A stretch of DNA of 64,000 nt from Candidatus Villigracilis proximus (GTDB lineage Bacteria > Chloroflexota > Anaerolineae > Anaerolineales > Villigracilaceae), in NCBI GenBank assembly GCA_016715195.1, contig JADKBB010000001.1, forward strand, positions 1 through 64,000, in the 5' to 3' direction. A program made the position numbers and the translations under genes. How positions within the stretch are numbered: the stretch's first letter is position 1; the number at the start of each line of letters is the position of its first letter. Of the stretch, positions 36,268 through 45,546 are shown piece after piece. The notes under the pieces are model-generated. The model searched no databases, was not told where the DNA came from, and saw nothing but the letters and a program-made list of their open reading frames with translations.

Positions 36268-37074
36268 TCATTCCAGCAAAAGCGTGCCCACATTTTCACC
36301 TTGCAGCGCGCGCGATAAATATCCGCTTTCCTCTGCCGAAAAAATTTGCACGGTCAGATTTTTATTCTTTTGGATTAATGCAAGCATTTCCTCCACTTTG
36401 GCTTTCATCCCGCCAGTGACATCTGTACTGGCCGAACCGCCAATGCCTGCCCGCATCTTTTCATAATCTGATAGTTGAATCTGTTTCACCAGCTTTGTCC
36501 GCGCTGGGAAATCTTCCCACACGCCGGCCTCAATGCCTGCCAATAAGATGCGGGTGGGCGGGAATTGCTCCACAAGAAACCCGAACACATCCTCGGTCGA
36601 AAGGATCGTGCCGCCGAGAGTTTCATCGAAGGCAACATCGCCATGCACCACCGGCAGCATGTGGACATCTAACGCCCTGCGTATAGCCATTGAGTTGTGT
36701 GAGGTTACTTTTCTATTGTTTGAGACCATCGAAGCAGACGGTGAGAATGGCATTGCCAGTACGCCCGCATTGAGCAATGCTTCCATCACATAGCGGTTCA
36801 ACTCTGCCGCCTGAAAGCGGACTTCTGCGAAGCCGTGCCATTGCTCGCTTGTTTTCACACCATCGCGCGTACCGTGCTTCTTCGCGGCGGTGTGTCCGAA
36901 TGAGCCAGAACCATGCCCGAGAATCAGAAGCAGGTTGGGGGTTGAGTCCAGAACCGTTTTTATTTCCAGGGCCAGGTCTGCGAGTTTGTCTACTCTTGGG
37001 GTGTAGGGCTTGTCCTTATCGGTGATAAGTGATCCGCCCAGTTTGAGGAAGATGAGTTCGTGTGTCATGCTCAC
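36268..37074 (-). CDS. ipk: isopentenyl phosphate kinase
   Basis: A 268-residue amino-acid-kinase-fold enzyme phosphorylating isopentenyl phosphate to isopentenyl diphosphate. Evidence: N-terminal LKLGGSLITDKDKPYT, the Gly-rich GHGSGSFGH near residue 54-62 with the catalytic-type His, LPVVHGDVAFD and STDVTGGMKAKV near residue 220. The enzyme marks the alternative mevalonate route known in archaea and Chloroflexota. No other isoprenoid gene is nearby. Either of two nearby ATGs (37074 or 37068) could be the start. Confidence 0.88.
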   Translation of the reverse strand: MSMTHELIFLKLGGSLITDKDKPYTPRVDKLADLALEIKTVLDSTPNLLLILGHGSGSFGHTAAKKHGTRDGVKTSEQWHGFAEVRFQAAELNRYVMEALLNAGVLAMPFSPSASMVSNNRKVTSHNSMAIRRALDVHMLPVVHGDVAFDETLGGTILSTEDVFGFLVEQFPPTRILLAGIEAGVWEDFPARTKLVKQIQLSDYEKMRAGIGGSASTDVTGGMKAKVEEMLALIQKNKNLTVQIFSAEESGYLSRALQGENVGTLLLE

Positions 37075-37118
37075 ATTATAACGGTATCCATTAAACGTTT
37101 AACGTTATAATCTCAAGC

Positions 37119-37937
37119 ATGGATATACATGCTGGAATTATCGCCGCTTCACTACTGATCGTTGTCGCCGCTTTTTTTGTGATACGCGCCGCCATTCGGG
37201 TGATGCAAACTGCGCGGAAATTATCGTTTTATAGTTTGCGCCGGATGCACAATGCAAATGCCTGGAAGTTACTTTTATTTGCTTTGCTTTTGTTTGCTTG
37301 CGCGATCTGGCTTCCGTTTTATGGCGAGCCGATGGTGTTTGAAATTTTCCCGCCATCGCCCACGGCTTCTTTAACCCCAACCATTACACTCACACCAACC
37401 ATCACGTTGACTCCGACCATTACCATTGAACCAACGCAAACCTTAACGCCTTCGGTCTCTGAAACTCCCACGCTGACTCTGACTCCATTTTTGCCGGTTG
37501 CAATTGAAGCCTTGTTTGAAGGCCAGGTGACTCCCAACCCCGATGCGGTTTTTACCGCGATTCAATTTTCAACCGAGTTCGATGGTACGAATCCGATCGA
37601 CCCGAAGGCTGTTTTTGAGCTGCCGATTCAAACCATGTATGGCGGATTTGATTACAACAACACCATCCCCGGCGTGCAGTGGACTTCACTTTGGTATCAT
37701 GATGGCAAATTGATCTGTTACGAAACCCAGCCCTGGGACGGCGGCACAGGCGGCATTGGCGGTTACACTGAATGCTCAGACCCGGTCGGTGGCTGGCAGC
37801 CTGGTCAATACGAAGTGCAGATTTTCATGGGCTACGATTGGAAAGTGATCGGGCGCTTTCGAGTCTTTGACAATCTTTCAACGCCGACAGCCACGGGTAC
37901 ACCTATCCTAATCATTCCCGAAACACCCACGCCGTAA
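37119..37937 (+). CDS. membrane protein with Thr/Pro repeat linker
   Basis: A 272-residue protein with two N-terminal membrane helices (about residues 6-26 and 48-66), a repeated TPTITL-type linker at about 85-125, and an outer beta-rich domain of about 140 residues (WTSLWYHDGKLICYETQPWDGG ... YEVQIFMGYDWKVIGRFRVFD) ending in another Thr/Pro tail. The outer domain looks like a carbohydrate- or protein-binding beta-sandwich, but I cannot name it. It is divergent from the isopentenyl phosphate kinase gene (44-base gap). Confidence 0.75.
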   Translation: MDIHAGIIAASLLIVVAAFFVIRAAIRVMQTARKLSFYSLRRMHNANAWKLLLFALLLFACAIWLPFYGEPMVFEIFPPSPTASLTPTITLTPTITLTPTITIEPTQTLTPSVSETPTLTLTPFLPVAIEALFEGQVTPNPDAVFTAIQFSTEFDGTNPIDPKAVFELPIQTMYGGFDYNNTIPGVQWTSLWYHDGKLICYETQPWDGGTGGIGGYTECSDPVGGWQPGQYEVQIFMGYDWKVIGRFRVFDNLSTPTATGTPILIIPETPTP

Positions 37938-37964
37938 TCGATATAAAAATGCAAGCAGATGTAA

Positions 37965-38078
37965 AGTGGTTTAACCACCAAGGCACTAAGACACAAAGAC
38001 ACGAAGTTTTTTCTTTGAGTTGTGCCGATCTAAAATCTAAAATCGCAAATCGTAAATCGTAAATCAAAAGGACTCTCC
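37965..38078. repeat. intergenic CACTAAGACACAAAGACACGAAG repeat region
   Basis: Direct short repeats (ACCACCAAGG, CACTAAG, ACACAAAG, ACACGAAG) followed by AATCTAAAATCGCAAATCGTAAATCGTAAATC. This resembles the repeats at 1223-1300 and near 2945. No gene is seen. Confidence 0.55.
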
Positions 38079-38567
38079 ATGACCGAAAAAGCCTTCCAAG
38101 ATTACTATCCCGAATACTTCGCGCATTGCTATGGCTGCGGAAGTATGAACGACCTCGGACATCAAATTAAAAGTTTTTGGGAGGGTGATGAATCCGTTTG
38201 TCACTTTCAGCCCAAGCCGTATCACACCGCCATCCCCGGCTATGTCTACGGCGGGTTGCTCGCCTCGCTGGTGGATTGTCACGGCACAGGCACAGCCGCC
38301 GCCGCTGGGTATCGCGCCGAAAATCGCGCGATGGATACCGAGCCGCCTTTGCGTTATCTGACCGCTTCCTTACATGTGGACTATCTCAAACCCACGCCCA
38401 TGGGACCGATTCTCGAAGTCCGCGCGAAGGTGAAAGAAGTGAAGGGACGTAAGGTAGTGATCGAAGAATGGATCGTGGTAAACGGCGTGATCACTGTCCG
38501 CGGGGAAGTGGTTGCGGTGCAGGTGCCGGAGAGTTTGGTGAAGGAATTGCTGAAGGATGGGGGATGA
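38079..38567 (+). CDS. PaaI-type hotdog-fold thioesterase
   Basis: A 162-residue hotdog thioesterase. The N-terminal CYGCGSMNDLGHQIKSF is typical of the family. The central helix reads GYVYGGLLASLVDCHGTGTAAA, with the active-site Asp in LVDCHG, and the strands RYLTASLHVDYLKPTPMGP and VEGVI-type end (VNGVITVRGEVVAV) follow. It should hydrolyse an acyl-CoA, with unknown chain length. No acyl-CoA genes are adjacent. AGGACTC lies before the ATG. Confidence 0.9.
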   Translation: MTEKAFQDYYPEYFAHCYGCGSMNDLGHQIKSFWEGDESVCHFQPKPYHTAIPGYVYGGLLASLVDCHGTGTAAAAGYRAENRAMDTEPPLRYLTASLHVDYLKPTPMGPILEVRAKVKEVKGRKVVIEEWIVVNGVITVRGEVVAVQVPESLVKELLKDGG

Positions 38568-38883
38568 AAAGTGAGAAGTGAAACGTGATGGGTATAAGCG
38601 AGAAGTTTTTTTGAAAATTGTAGGTTTATGAAAACATATAAACATCTACAGACCTGACAGGTTTTATCGTGGCGCTTGCGTATCATAACTTTTGCGTGGA
38701 CAACGACCTGAGTTTGTAAAGGTTTCGCGGAAACCCGTCAGGTCTTTTCGTTAAAAATAAAAAAATCTCGCGTGTTCCAGTGATCTTCTCAGACCACCGT
38801 CCACGCGAGACAACTTCTTACTTCTCACTTTTTACTTATTGCTCGTTACTTTTTACTCATTACTTCTCACTCATCCCCACTCC
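38568..38883. repeat. intergenic region with two inverted repeats
   Basis: GACCTGACAGGTTT (38651-38664) pairs with AAACCCGTCAGGTC (38731-38744), 13 of 14 bases. A second repeat has TCTCGCGTG (38766-38774) and CACGCGAGA (38802-38810). A pyrimidine-rich stretch of ACTTCTCAC / TTTTACT units follows (38811-38876). No gene fits. The elements look like mobile-repeat remains or RNA hairpins. Confidence 0.6.
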
Positions 38884-39809
38884 CTAAATTGCCCAAACCT
38901 TCTTCTTGGTTGCCATCTCTCCTGCGATCTGCGCGGCGAGGCGGGCGTTGTTTAATAATAATGCCAGATTGGTGCGCAGGACTTGCCTTCGGTCAACTCG
39001 CTGATGCGGCCTAATAAGAACGGAGTTAATTTCTGCCCGTGGATTCCCTGCTTAATCGCCTCTGCTGACGCTTTGGCAATGATCGGTTCCATTTCTGACT
39101 TTGAGATGGCATCTGCTTCGGGGACAGGGTTCGTCACGAGAATAGCGCTGCGCATGCCGAGATCCCAGTGGGCTTTGGCGTACTCGGCGATTTCTTCGGG
39201 CGAGTCCAACCGTGCGCTGACGTTAAGTCCGCTTTCACGGGAATAGAAGGCGGGGAATTCGTCAGTTTTGTAGCCGATGACCGGTACGCCCATGGTTTCA
39301 AGATATTCAAGTGTAGCGGGCAGATCTAAAATGGCTTTTGCGCCAGCGCAGACCACGATCATCGGGATGTTTGATAAGGCGTGCAGATCGGTTGAAATAT
39401 CAAACGCTGATTCTTTGTGGACGCCGCCGATGCCGCCGGTGGCAAAGACTTTAATGCCGGCCATGTTCGCGGCGAACATCGTCCCGGCTACAGTGGTTCC
39501 GCCGTGAGCTTTTTTAACAATGGCAGTGGCGAAATCACGGTGACTCACTTTCAGCACAGAGTCTGCTTCAGAAAGCTGAACCAGTTCTCCGTCTGAGAGT
39601 CCGATGCGGATCTTTCCATCCAGCAATGCGACTGTGGCAGGGGCGGCTCCTGAGTCGCGCACGTTCTTTTCCATGTCGCGTGCGAGTTCCAAATTTTGCG
39701 GGCGCGGCAGGCCGTGCGTGATGACGGTGGATTCGAGTGCAACAATGGGCGCGCCAAGATTCAGCGCTTGTTGAATTTCAGATGCAATGGTGAAGTTGGG
39801 ATGTTTCAT
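38884..39809 (-). CDS. psuG: pseudouridine-5'-phosphate glycosidase, 3' frameshift
   Basis: The enzyme cleaves pseudouridine-5'-phosphate to uracil and ribose-5-phosphate. Motifs: IVALESTVITHGLPRPQN, KKAHGGTTVAGTMFAANMAGIKVFATGGIGGVHKE with the catalytic Lys region, and NPVPEADAI. The visible frame ends early at 38952 with an odd tail; adding one G to the GG at about 38979-38980 (plus strand) restores KSLRTNLALLLNNARLAAQIA and a stop at 38884. So the true product is about 308 residues, the family length. Its ATG overlaps the preceding SPFH gene by four bases (ATGA), tying it to that operon. Confidence 0.9.
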
Positions 39810-41395
39810 GATGGTTTTTTGATCCAGTGGTTGGTGAGATAGGAGATGTCGTAGAGGGCCTTTTCGATTTTGGCGAGTTCGGCTTGTTTTTCTTCGAGCG
39901 GGCGGCTGTCGTTTTCGATCAGTAACTTTGCCGCGATCATTTCCTTGCGGAATGTTTTTAAGATTTCCTGGGCAATGGTGATTGCGTCTTTTTTGCTGGC
40001 ATCGCGCTGGGCAAATTGGCTTTTCAATTCGGGATTCATTACCAGAATGGCGCCCAGTTCGTGCAGGTCTTTTTCCACATCGCGGCCTTTGTGAGGCATG
40101 TGACCTTTTTCGTAGTTTTCGATCACCACGCTGTTGATCAGTTTGATGACCTCGGCTATTTCATGTGTCTTTTTTGATTTTTCCACGGCGCTGCGTTTTT
40201 TGGCATTGTCGCGTGAAAGATTTAACGCATCTTTGAGTTTATCGTGGATCAGGTAGGAGGGAAGCTGCCATGTGCCGATGTCGATCCATTCAACAGATAC
40301 GCCGAGCAGCGCGGCTTTTGTTGTAAATTTTTTCTCAAAGAATTGCGCGGTGATGGTGGAGCGCGATTTGAAATGCGGCAGAGTGGATTCTTTTTTCTCT
40401 CCGTTGAGTGAGTGCTGTCCGGTTAATTCCACCCGCATCTGTGCGATGGTTTGATCGTTGTTGGAGGCATTGTCCACTTCTTTTTGGCTGATGCTCGCCA
40501 GTATTTCACTTAAGGTATGTGATTTGATCAACTCTTCCAACTCTGAATTGATGAGCGGAATAATGGTGCTGTCCCAGGGGAAGGTGATACCCGAAGGGAC
40601 CGACGCTTCAGGGGTGATGGTGGTTTGGTTATAGACCAGAGCTTGCACAGCGCCTTCTGCAAAGAGAAGCGTATCGTTTTGCGTGGATGCAGTTTCGTTT
40701 GTTTTTTTGCGAAGAATACTAAAGATGATCTTGATATCCTGCGCTTCGATCGGGATGCCGTCTTTGGTGCGCGACTTGAGAGAAAGTCCGCTGGCGAATT
40801 GATCGCGCAAATTGATGATGGCATATTCGCGTTCACCGGCCTGGTCTGATTTTCCGATCTCGCGCACCCGTTCAAATCTGCCAAGTTTCCAGGGTTCGCT
40901 GCGCGGATGAATGACTTTTGGTTCTCCGTTTACTTTTTCAAGCAGCGCCACGCTGTCCAGGTTGACTTGAATGGAGCCGGGGCCGCCGATCAGGATCAGT
41001 GGTGACATTTCGTCTGCTTCGGTGATCTTCCCTTCGTCGATCACGATCTTTTCGTTGCCATTGCCAAAGGCAATATCTTCAATAAATTTAGAGGCAAGTT
41101 CTTCATCATCCAGTTCATACACATCTTCCAGATAACGCGCCGCCATTTTTTTGGAAAGACTGTAGGCGACAAACAATAAGGGAATGTATTTCAGAAAGCT
41201 TAAGACGATGACGATTACGGTGCTGTATTCATTGCCTCCCGCGCCGAAGCTGGTAAGGATCATGGTGAAGCCGCTTAAGACGAGCCAGACGGCCGCGATT
41301 GCAATGATGCGCCATTTTGTTCTGAACTCCACGTTCTCATCTTTCAGGCCAAAGATCATTTCCATGAGGTCGTTGTTTTGCATTTTTTTTCTCAT
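39806..41395 (-). CDS. SPFH/band-7-like membrane protein, operon member 5
   Basis: A 529-residue protein with two N-terminal membrane helices (about 29-47 and 58-78) and a short loop. A beta-rich SPFH-type region follows (IGGPGSIQVNLDSVALLEKVNG, then LRDQFASGLSLKSRTKDGIPIEAQDIKIIFSIL) and a long helical C-terminus. The layout matches three other proteins of this operon. Family members organise membrane domains and hold proteases or channels. It overlaps both neighbours by four bases (ATGA), so translation is coupled. Function within the system is unknown. Confidence 0.75.
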   Translation of the reverse strand: MRKKMQNNDLMEMIFGLKDENVEFRTKWRIIAIAAVWLVLSGFTMILTSFGAGGNEYSTVIVIVLSFLKYIPLLFVAYSLSKKMAARYLEDVYELDDEELASKFIEDIAFGNGNEKIVIDEGKITEADEMSPLILIGGPGSIQVNLDSVALLEKVNGEPKVIHPRSEPWKLGRFERVREIGKSDQAGEREYAIINLRDQFASGLSLKSRTKDGIPIEAQDIKIIFSILRKKTNETASTQNDTLLFAEGAVQALVYNQTTITPEASVPSGITFPWDSTIIPLINSELEELIKSHTLSEILASISQKEVDNASNNDQTIAQMRVELTGQHSLNGEKKESTLPHFKSRSTITAQFFEKKFTTKAALLGVSVEWIDIGTWQLPSYLIHDKLKDALNLSRDNAKKRSAVEKSKKTHEIAEVIKLINSVVIENYEKGHMPHKGRDVEKDLHELGAILVMNPELKSQFAQRDASKKDAITIAQEILKTFRKEMIAAKLLIENDSRPLEEKQAELAKIEKALYDISYLTNHWIKKPS

Positions 41396-42864
41396 GGCTT
41401 GTCGCTCCTTTGCGGAGCGCGGGGAATTCCGTCTGAGCTATTATCCAATACCCACTTCCAGATCTCGTCCAGTTTTCTTAATTCTTTTTCCATGTCGCTA
41501 TTGGCGCTGCTTTCGTTAAGGATAAATTCCTTTAAAGGCAGGATCAGCAATTGCAGCGTTTTAAATGGATTTTGCTGCGGCTGGGTGGCTTTTCCGCTAA
41601 ATGGCTTGGAGACGATCTTTGCGAAGGCTTTGCTGCCTTCATCGCGTGATGCAGTTTCGATCAGCGTTTCCTTGTCTTTTAAGTAATCTTCTTCCTTCTT
41701 GGCAATTTTCATCCACTCGGTGCTCCATTGCTGGATGGTCTGATCTTCGATGGATGCTTCAAAGAGCACATTATGGATTCGCACTTCCATGATCTCAAGT
41801 CCGCGGGATTGGAGCTGCTTGAATTCGAGGCTTTCCATCAAACCTTGAGTGGGCGTGCCGGTGTCGTCTAAAGATTCTGCGTATTCTTTTTTGACGCGCT
41901 GGTTGATCATATCTTCGATTAATTGCAATCCGCTCAACTTGCTGTCTGCGCCGGATATAAACAAGTCTCCCAGTTTGAACTTGCGGATATATTCGCGCCA
42001 GATGTTGACAACCAGATGGGCGGGCAGTTGATTCCACTCCAGACGAATTTTGCTGTCTTCTGATGTGCCAAGCTGGATCACTTCGCGTGTGATCGCGTTG
42101 CGCACGGCTTCCGGGTCAAAGCCATATTGCGAGCGCACGCCGCTTTCAGAAATCGTCTTTTCATTATTCAGCGGACGTTTGATGCTGAACTTGATGCTGA
42201 TCGAGGCTGAAATATCAAAGCCGTCTCGTGTGGCTCCGCTGGTTTGCTGGCGGCGGCTTTGCATTTCATCGTCATCCTTGGTTGAGGAGATCAACACAGG
42301 TTTAAGGAAGGATGGATCGGTGGGCAGCGGCCCGATAAAATGCTGCTGCGCCCGAAGGTCAACGCTCCCCGCGATATATTCATTACGGATTTCATTATTG
42401 TGCTTATAGCTTTTTGTGAACACAACCCCCGGCCCAACAGTATCTCTGATCTCAGTATCGGTGCGCAGAACGGCAGCGCTGGCGGTATCCAAAACAATGA
42501 CGCCCGGGCCGTGTTTATCTTCTTCGCCTTCGTGCGTGATCACACGTCCATTTTTGATGAACAAGGCAGGTCCACGGTCATTGGTTTCAAAATTCTTTAC
42601 CCGCGAGTAGATTTCCTGTCTGTGCTTCGGGTTTTGGATCGGAAGAATAAACTGCGAGAAAAAAAAGATCAGGCGATCCAGTAAATAGTAGGCGACAAAA
42701 AGATCCACGCCCAGCAGAAACAGATTCACCAGGTAAGCGTATGAATAGCTGTATCGAATCCCCGCCAGATAAGCCACAACGAACCAGACCGCATTGGTGG
42801 AGAGTGCCACACCAATGGGGCTTTGCAGGAAAGCGCCAATTCCGCCGGAGTTTCTTCGTATCAT
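41392..42864 (-). CDS. SPFH/band-7-like membrane protein, operon member 4
   Basis: A 490-residue paralogue with two N-terminal helices (about 15-35 and 47-70). The SPFH-like segment contains GPALFIKNGRVITHEGEEDKHGPGVIVLDTASAAVLRT and TVGPGVVFT, then RDGFDISASISIKFSIKRP, the typical band-7 strand pair. Helical C-terminal residues 250-450 follow. A tail (EKELRKLDEIWKWVLDN) may bind a partner. The GPG-x(3-6)-V-L-x-T pattern occurs in all four paralogues. The first in-frame ATG is used. Confidence 0.75.
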   Translation of the reverse strand: MIRRNSGGIGAFLQSPIGVALSTNAVWFVVAYLAGIRYSYSYAYLVNLFLLGVDLFVAYYLLDRLIFFFSQFILPIQNPKHRQEIYSRVKNFETNDRGPALFIKNGRVITHEGEEDKHGPGVIVLDTASAAVLRTDTEIRDTVGPGVVFTKSYKHNNEIRNEYIAGSVDLRAQQHFIGPLPTDPSFLKPVLISSTKDDDEMQSRRQQTSGATRDGFDISASISIKFSIKRPLNNEKTISESGVRSQYGFDPEAVRNAITREVIQLGTSEDSKIRLEWNQLPAHLVVNIWREYIRKFKLGDLFISGADSKLSGLQLIEDMINQRVKKEYAESLDDTGTPTQGLMESLEFKQLQSRGLEIMEVRIHNVLFEASIEDQTIQQWSTEWMKIAKKEEDYLKDKETLIETASRDEGSKAFAKIVSKPFSGKATQPQQNPFKTLQLLILPLKEFILNESSANSDMEKELRKLDEIWKWVLDNSSDGIPRAPQRSDKP

Positions 42865-42924
42865 AGTCGCCTGATTCTAAAGCAGAATCAGGAAATTCGG
42901 CAATCAGTATTTAGGTTGATATTT

Positions 42925-44207
42925 TCAGTCGGGGATCGGCTTGGCTACGGCATAAACGATACCGATGATTTGCATGTTTTCTTTCTGAATATCCATTGGC
43001 TTATATTCAGTGCCAATTTCATTGGTTTCGGAGTAAAGTGTATTTTCATATTTTCGAAATCGTTTTACGTGCAGATGCATCCGTAAAGGTTGGCATCTTT
43101 GCGGACAGCAATCACAATATCATTATCGCCCGCGTTAGGGTTTCTTTGAAAGAAGATATAGTCTCCATCATTAATGGAAGTGTTGCCTTTCATCGCATCC
43201 ATACTTTTTCCTTTTATTTTTATCCACCCCCATTTGCCGTCTTGGATTACGTTGACTTGTTTTGTGTTTGATCTTAATGAGTGAATGATGTACTGTTTTC
43301 CGTCAATACTAACTTGATGAAATTCTGCAAAGTGATCTTTGCTGGTGTTTAGTTCTGGTCCATCCTTATTCCCGGCACGCGCATAATCATCAAAGACTGG
43401 GATAGAGTGAATCACCAAATACCCGTCATCATCCGTGCGGGTTTCGTGCGGCCTTTCCGGTTCGTATTCCTGCTGTTGCTCCGCTTTGGCGGTTTTGGGC
43501 TCTGGGTTGGGTGATGGCGGCTGAAATGAAATTTTATTAACCGGTGAATTCTCATTATTTACATTGACCGGAACATTGATCGTTGGGTAATTTTCATTCG
43601 TGACCGAAATGGGCATGTTGAATGAAGTGGAGAACGCATCTTTCTCATCTGTAGGTGGATCCTGCACAGGGAAACGGTCAGCGCTTTGAGCGGGATCAGG
43701 CAAAACGTTACGAAAGAGCGGTTCGTTGAAAAGTCGATCATGTGCATCTTTGATGTTTTGTCGAATTGTTTGACGTGATCTATATTCCTTGTCTGTACGC
43801 GGTGAGTTATTGCCGATGTGGGTTGCCAGCAATTGCAGGGCCTCCTGTAATTCGTTGCGCGCCTTTGGAAAATCCTGCATATTGGCGTGACACAATCCGA
43901 TCAACCAGCGCGCCAGCGCCTTGTTGACTTGCGCTCCCCACAGTTCATTTACCGCGCTTTGCAGACTGGTCACTGCATTTTGATATTGATCCTGTTCATA
44001 GTATGCGCATCCTAAAAATAAATAATAATAGCCCGCGTATTTGTGGCTTTGGATATTGGTTTGCTTGATGGCATCACGCAGACTGGCAACGGTCTGCGCT
44101 AATTCTGCGGGACGTGATGCGCTTGATGAAAGAATCTGGTCTCGTAAAAGAACCATCACTTTCTCGCCATCCAGGTAATTGAGGATTGTGTTAACTTCGT
44201 TTCTCAT
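42925..44207 (-). CDS. TPR protein fused to S24 (LexA/UmuD-type) peptidase domain, 3' frameshift
   Basis: N-terminal residues about 1-170 are TPR-like helices (YYLFLGCAYYEQDQYQNAVTSLQSAV, ARWLIGLCHANMQDFPKARNELQEAL). A disordered linker follows, then a LexA-type domain. This has IPVFDDYARAGNKDG with an Ala-Gly bond at the usual self-cleavage place, and KGKSMDAM with the nucleophile Ser. The visible frame stops at 43065, but adding one base near 43088 restores HVKRFRKYENTLYSETNE, with the catalytic Lys, down to a stop at 42925. There is no HTH DNA-binding domain. Its ATG overlaps the stop of the upstream SPFH gene by four bases. It is the likely regulator of the SPFH system. Confidence 0.8.
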
Positions 44208-45540
44208 GTGCCCTCGCCAGGCAATTGCAGCGGAAACTTGATCGCCTCCTGCATTTTTTCAAGGGTCTCCAGGGATTCTTTTGCCAGGTTTGCACGTACC
44301 ATTGGGTCTTTCATATTTTGGTCAAGCAATACAGAAATGGACAATAGAAGCGGTTCAGGAAAGTTGTTTGAATCGATCCGGTCAAGTCCATTGGCGAGGT
44401 GAATATCAAGTCGCGCTGGATTTCTGCGCGTGCTTTTTCACGCATACGGATCTGGTGCGCTTTTACTTCGCCGTCTGTCACCACCTCAATGTTTTTGTGA
44501 TGTGCCTTCCAGATTTCAACCCTTAACTCTCTCACTTTTGGCGGAAGGATGACATCAAAAATCTGGAAGTTGGAAAGGTACACACCATATTGCTGTAATC
44601 TGGCGTTGATCGTGTTGTGTAATTCTTTAATATTTGCATTGGAAAGCAAAGTAAGGCTGCTGTTATCTTTTAGGAATAGATCATCCAGAAATTGATTTGA
44701 AATATAAGATCCAAGGATTCCCTTGGTTTGCAATACGGCAGAAACTAACCATTCATTCGCCTCCTTGCCGGTTTTGAAGGTATGTTCCACTGCTTTGCGA
44801 ATGGCTTCAGCGTCAAAAGGAATCAGGATATTGTCTTCATCTTCGGTTCGTGAGTGACCAAGGAAGTATTCTCCCTTTGCTTTTACGTCAACCTTGATCC
44901 CTTCTTTTGTCCATGCGGTGATGGACATTTCCTCACTATGCGGGCCTACATTTACAACCGCACTGATGCGTTCATTCCAATCGAGAAAAGCGGAACCCTG
45001 CCCGACCACCCTTGAAAAATAACCGCCGCGCTCAAGATAAAATGCATGACCCGTGCTGATATTTAATTTTGCAGGTCCGCCCACGCTGGTTGACCAGTGA
45101 TCGGGCGGGTCAAGTTTTTCGCCTTTTAGGGAAACGGCCGGGAATTTTATCCACGTGGAAAGCGGTGGGGGGAGAGGGGGAAGTCCTAATACACGCAGAC
45201 GCACCAGACTGGCCGCGTCGTTTTCAACAGTCAAGTTATGAAATTTTTCTAAAAATCGCGCGGCGGTCTTAAATAGATAACGAATGCAAAGTAAGGTAAA
45301 AATAATCAGGACGATCATTAAAGTGATGCCTTGCGCTAAACGCCATTTTACAATTTCTTGTGTAGGCTGGTTCTCCAGTAAACGTGCCGTGTATATAATG
45401 AGAAAAAGAAGCGGTGGAAGCAGAGCGCTTAAGACTGGCAGGATGAGTTTTCCGGCTTTTTTTAACGAATCGCGATGCGCCCGATTTTCTGAATATAGGC
45501 TTTGCCAATCTTTGGGGTCGATATGTGGAGTAGTGGACAT
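44204..45540 (-). CDS. SPFH/band-7-like membrane protein, operon member 2, 3' frameshift
   Basis: About 445 residues once corrected. Two N-terminal helices (about 31-49 and 65-85), an SPFH-like segment (YLERGGYFSRVVGQGSAFLDWNERISAVVNVGP, TAWTKEGIKVDVKAKGEYFLG) and a helical coiled region (EVVTDGEVKAHQIRMREKARAEIQRDLI). At about 44403-44406 one base is missing; adding it restores HLANGLDRIDSNNFPEPLL ... LQLPGEGT, ending in a TGA that overlaps the next start (ATGA at 44207-44204). Without the correction the frame ends at 44311 with an unlikely tail. Confidence 0.75.
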
Positions 45541-45546
45541 GGGAAA

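Noticed and set aside
37370..37490. TPTITL repeats as a DNA-level tandem repeat element
   Set aside because: They encode an ordinary Thr/Pro linker that recurs in secreted proteins of this genome.
38811..38876. Pyrimidine-rich repeats as a CRISPR array
   Set aside because: The units are under 15 bases, irregular and without spacers; there are no cas genes.
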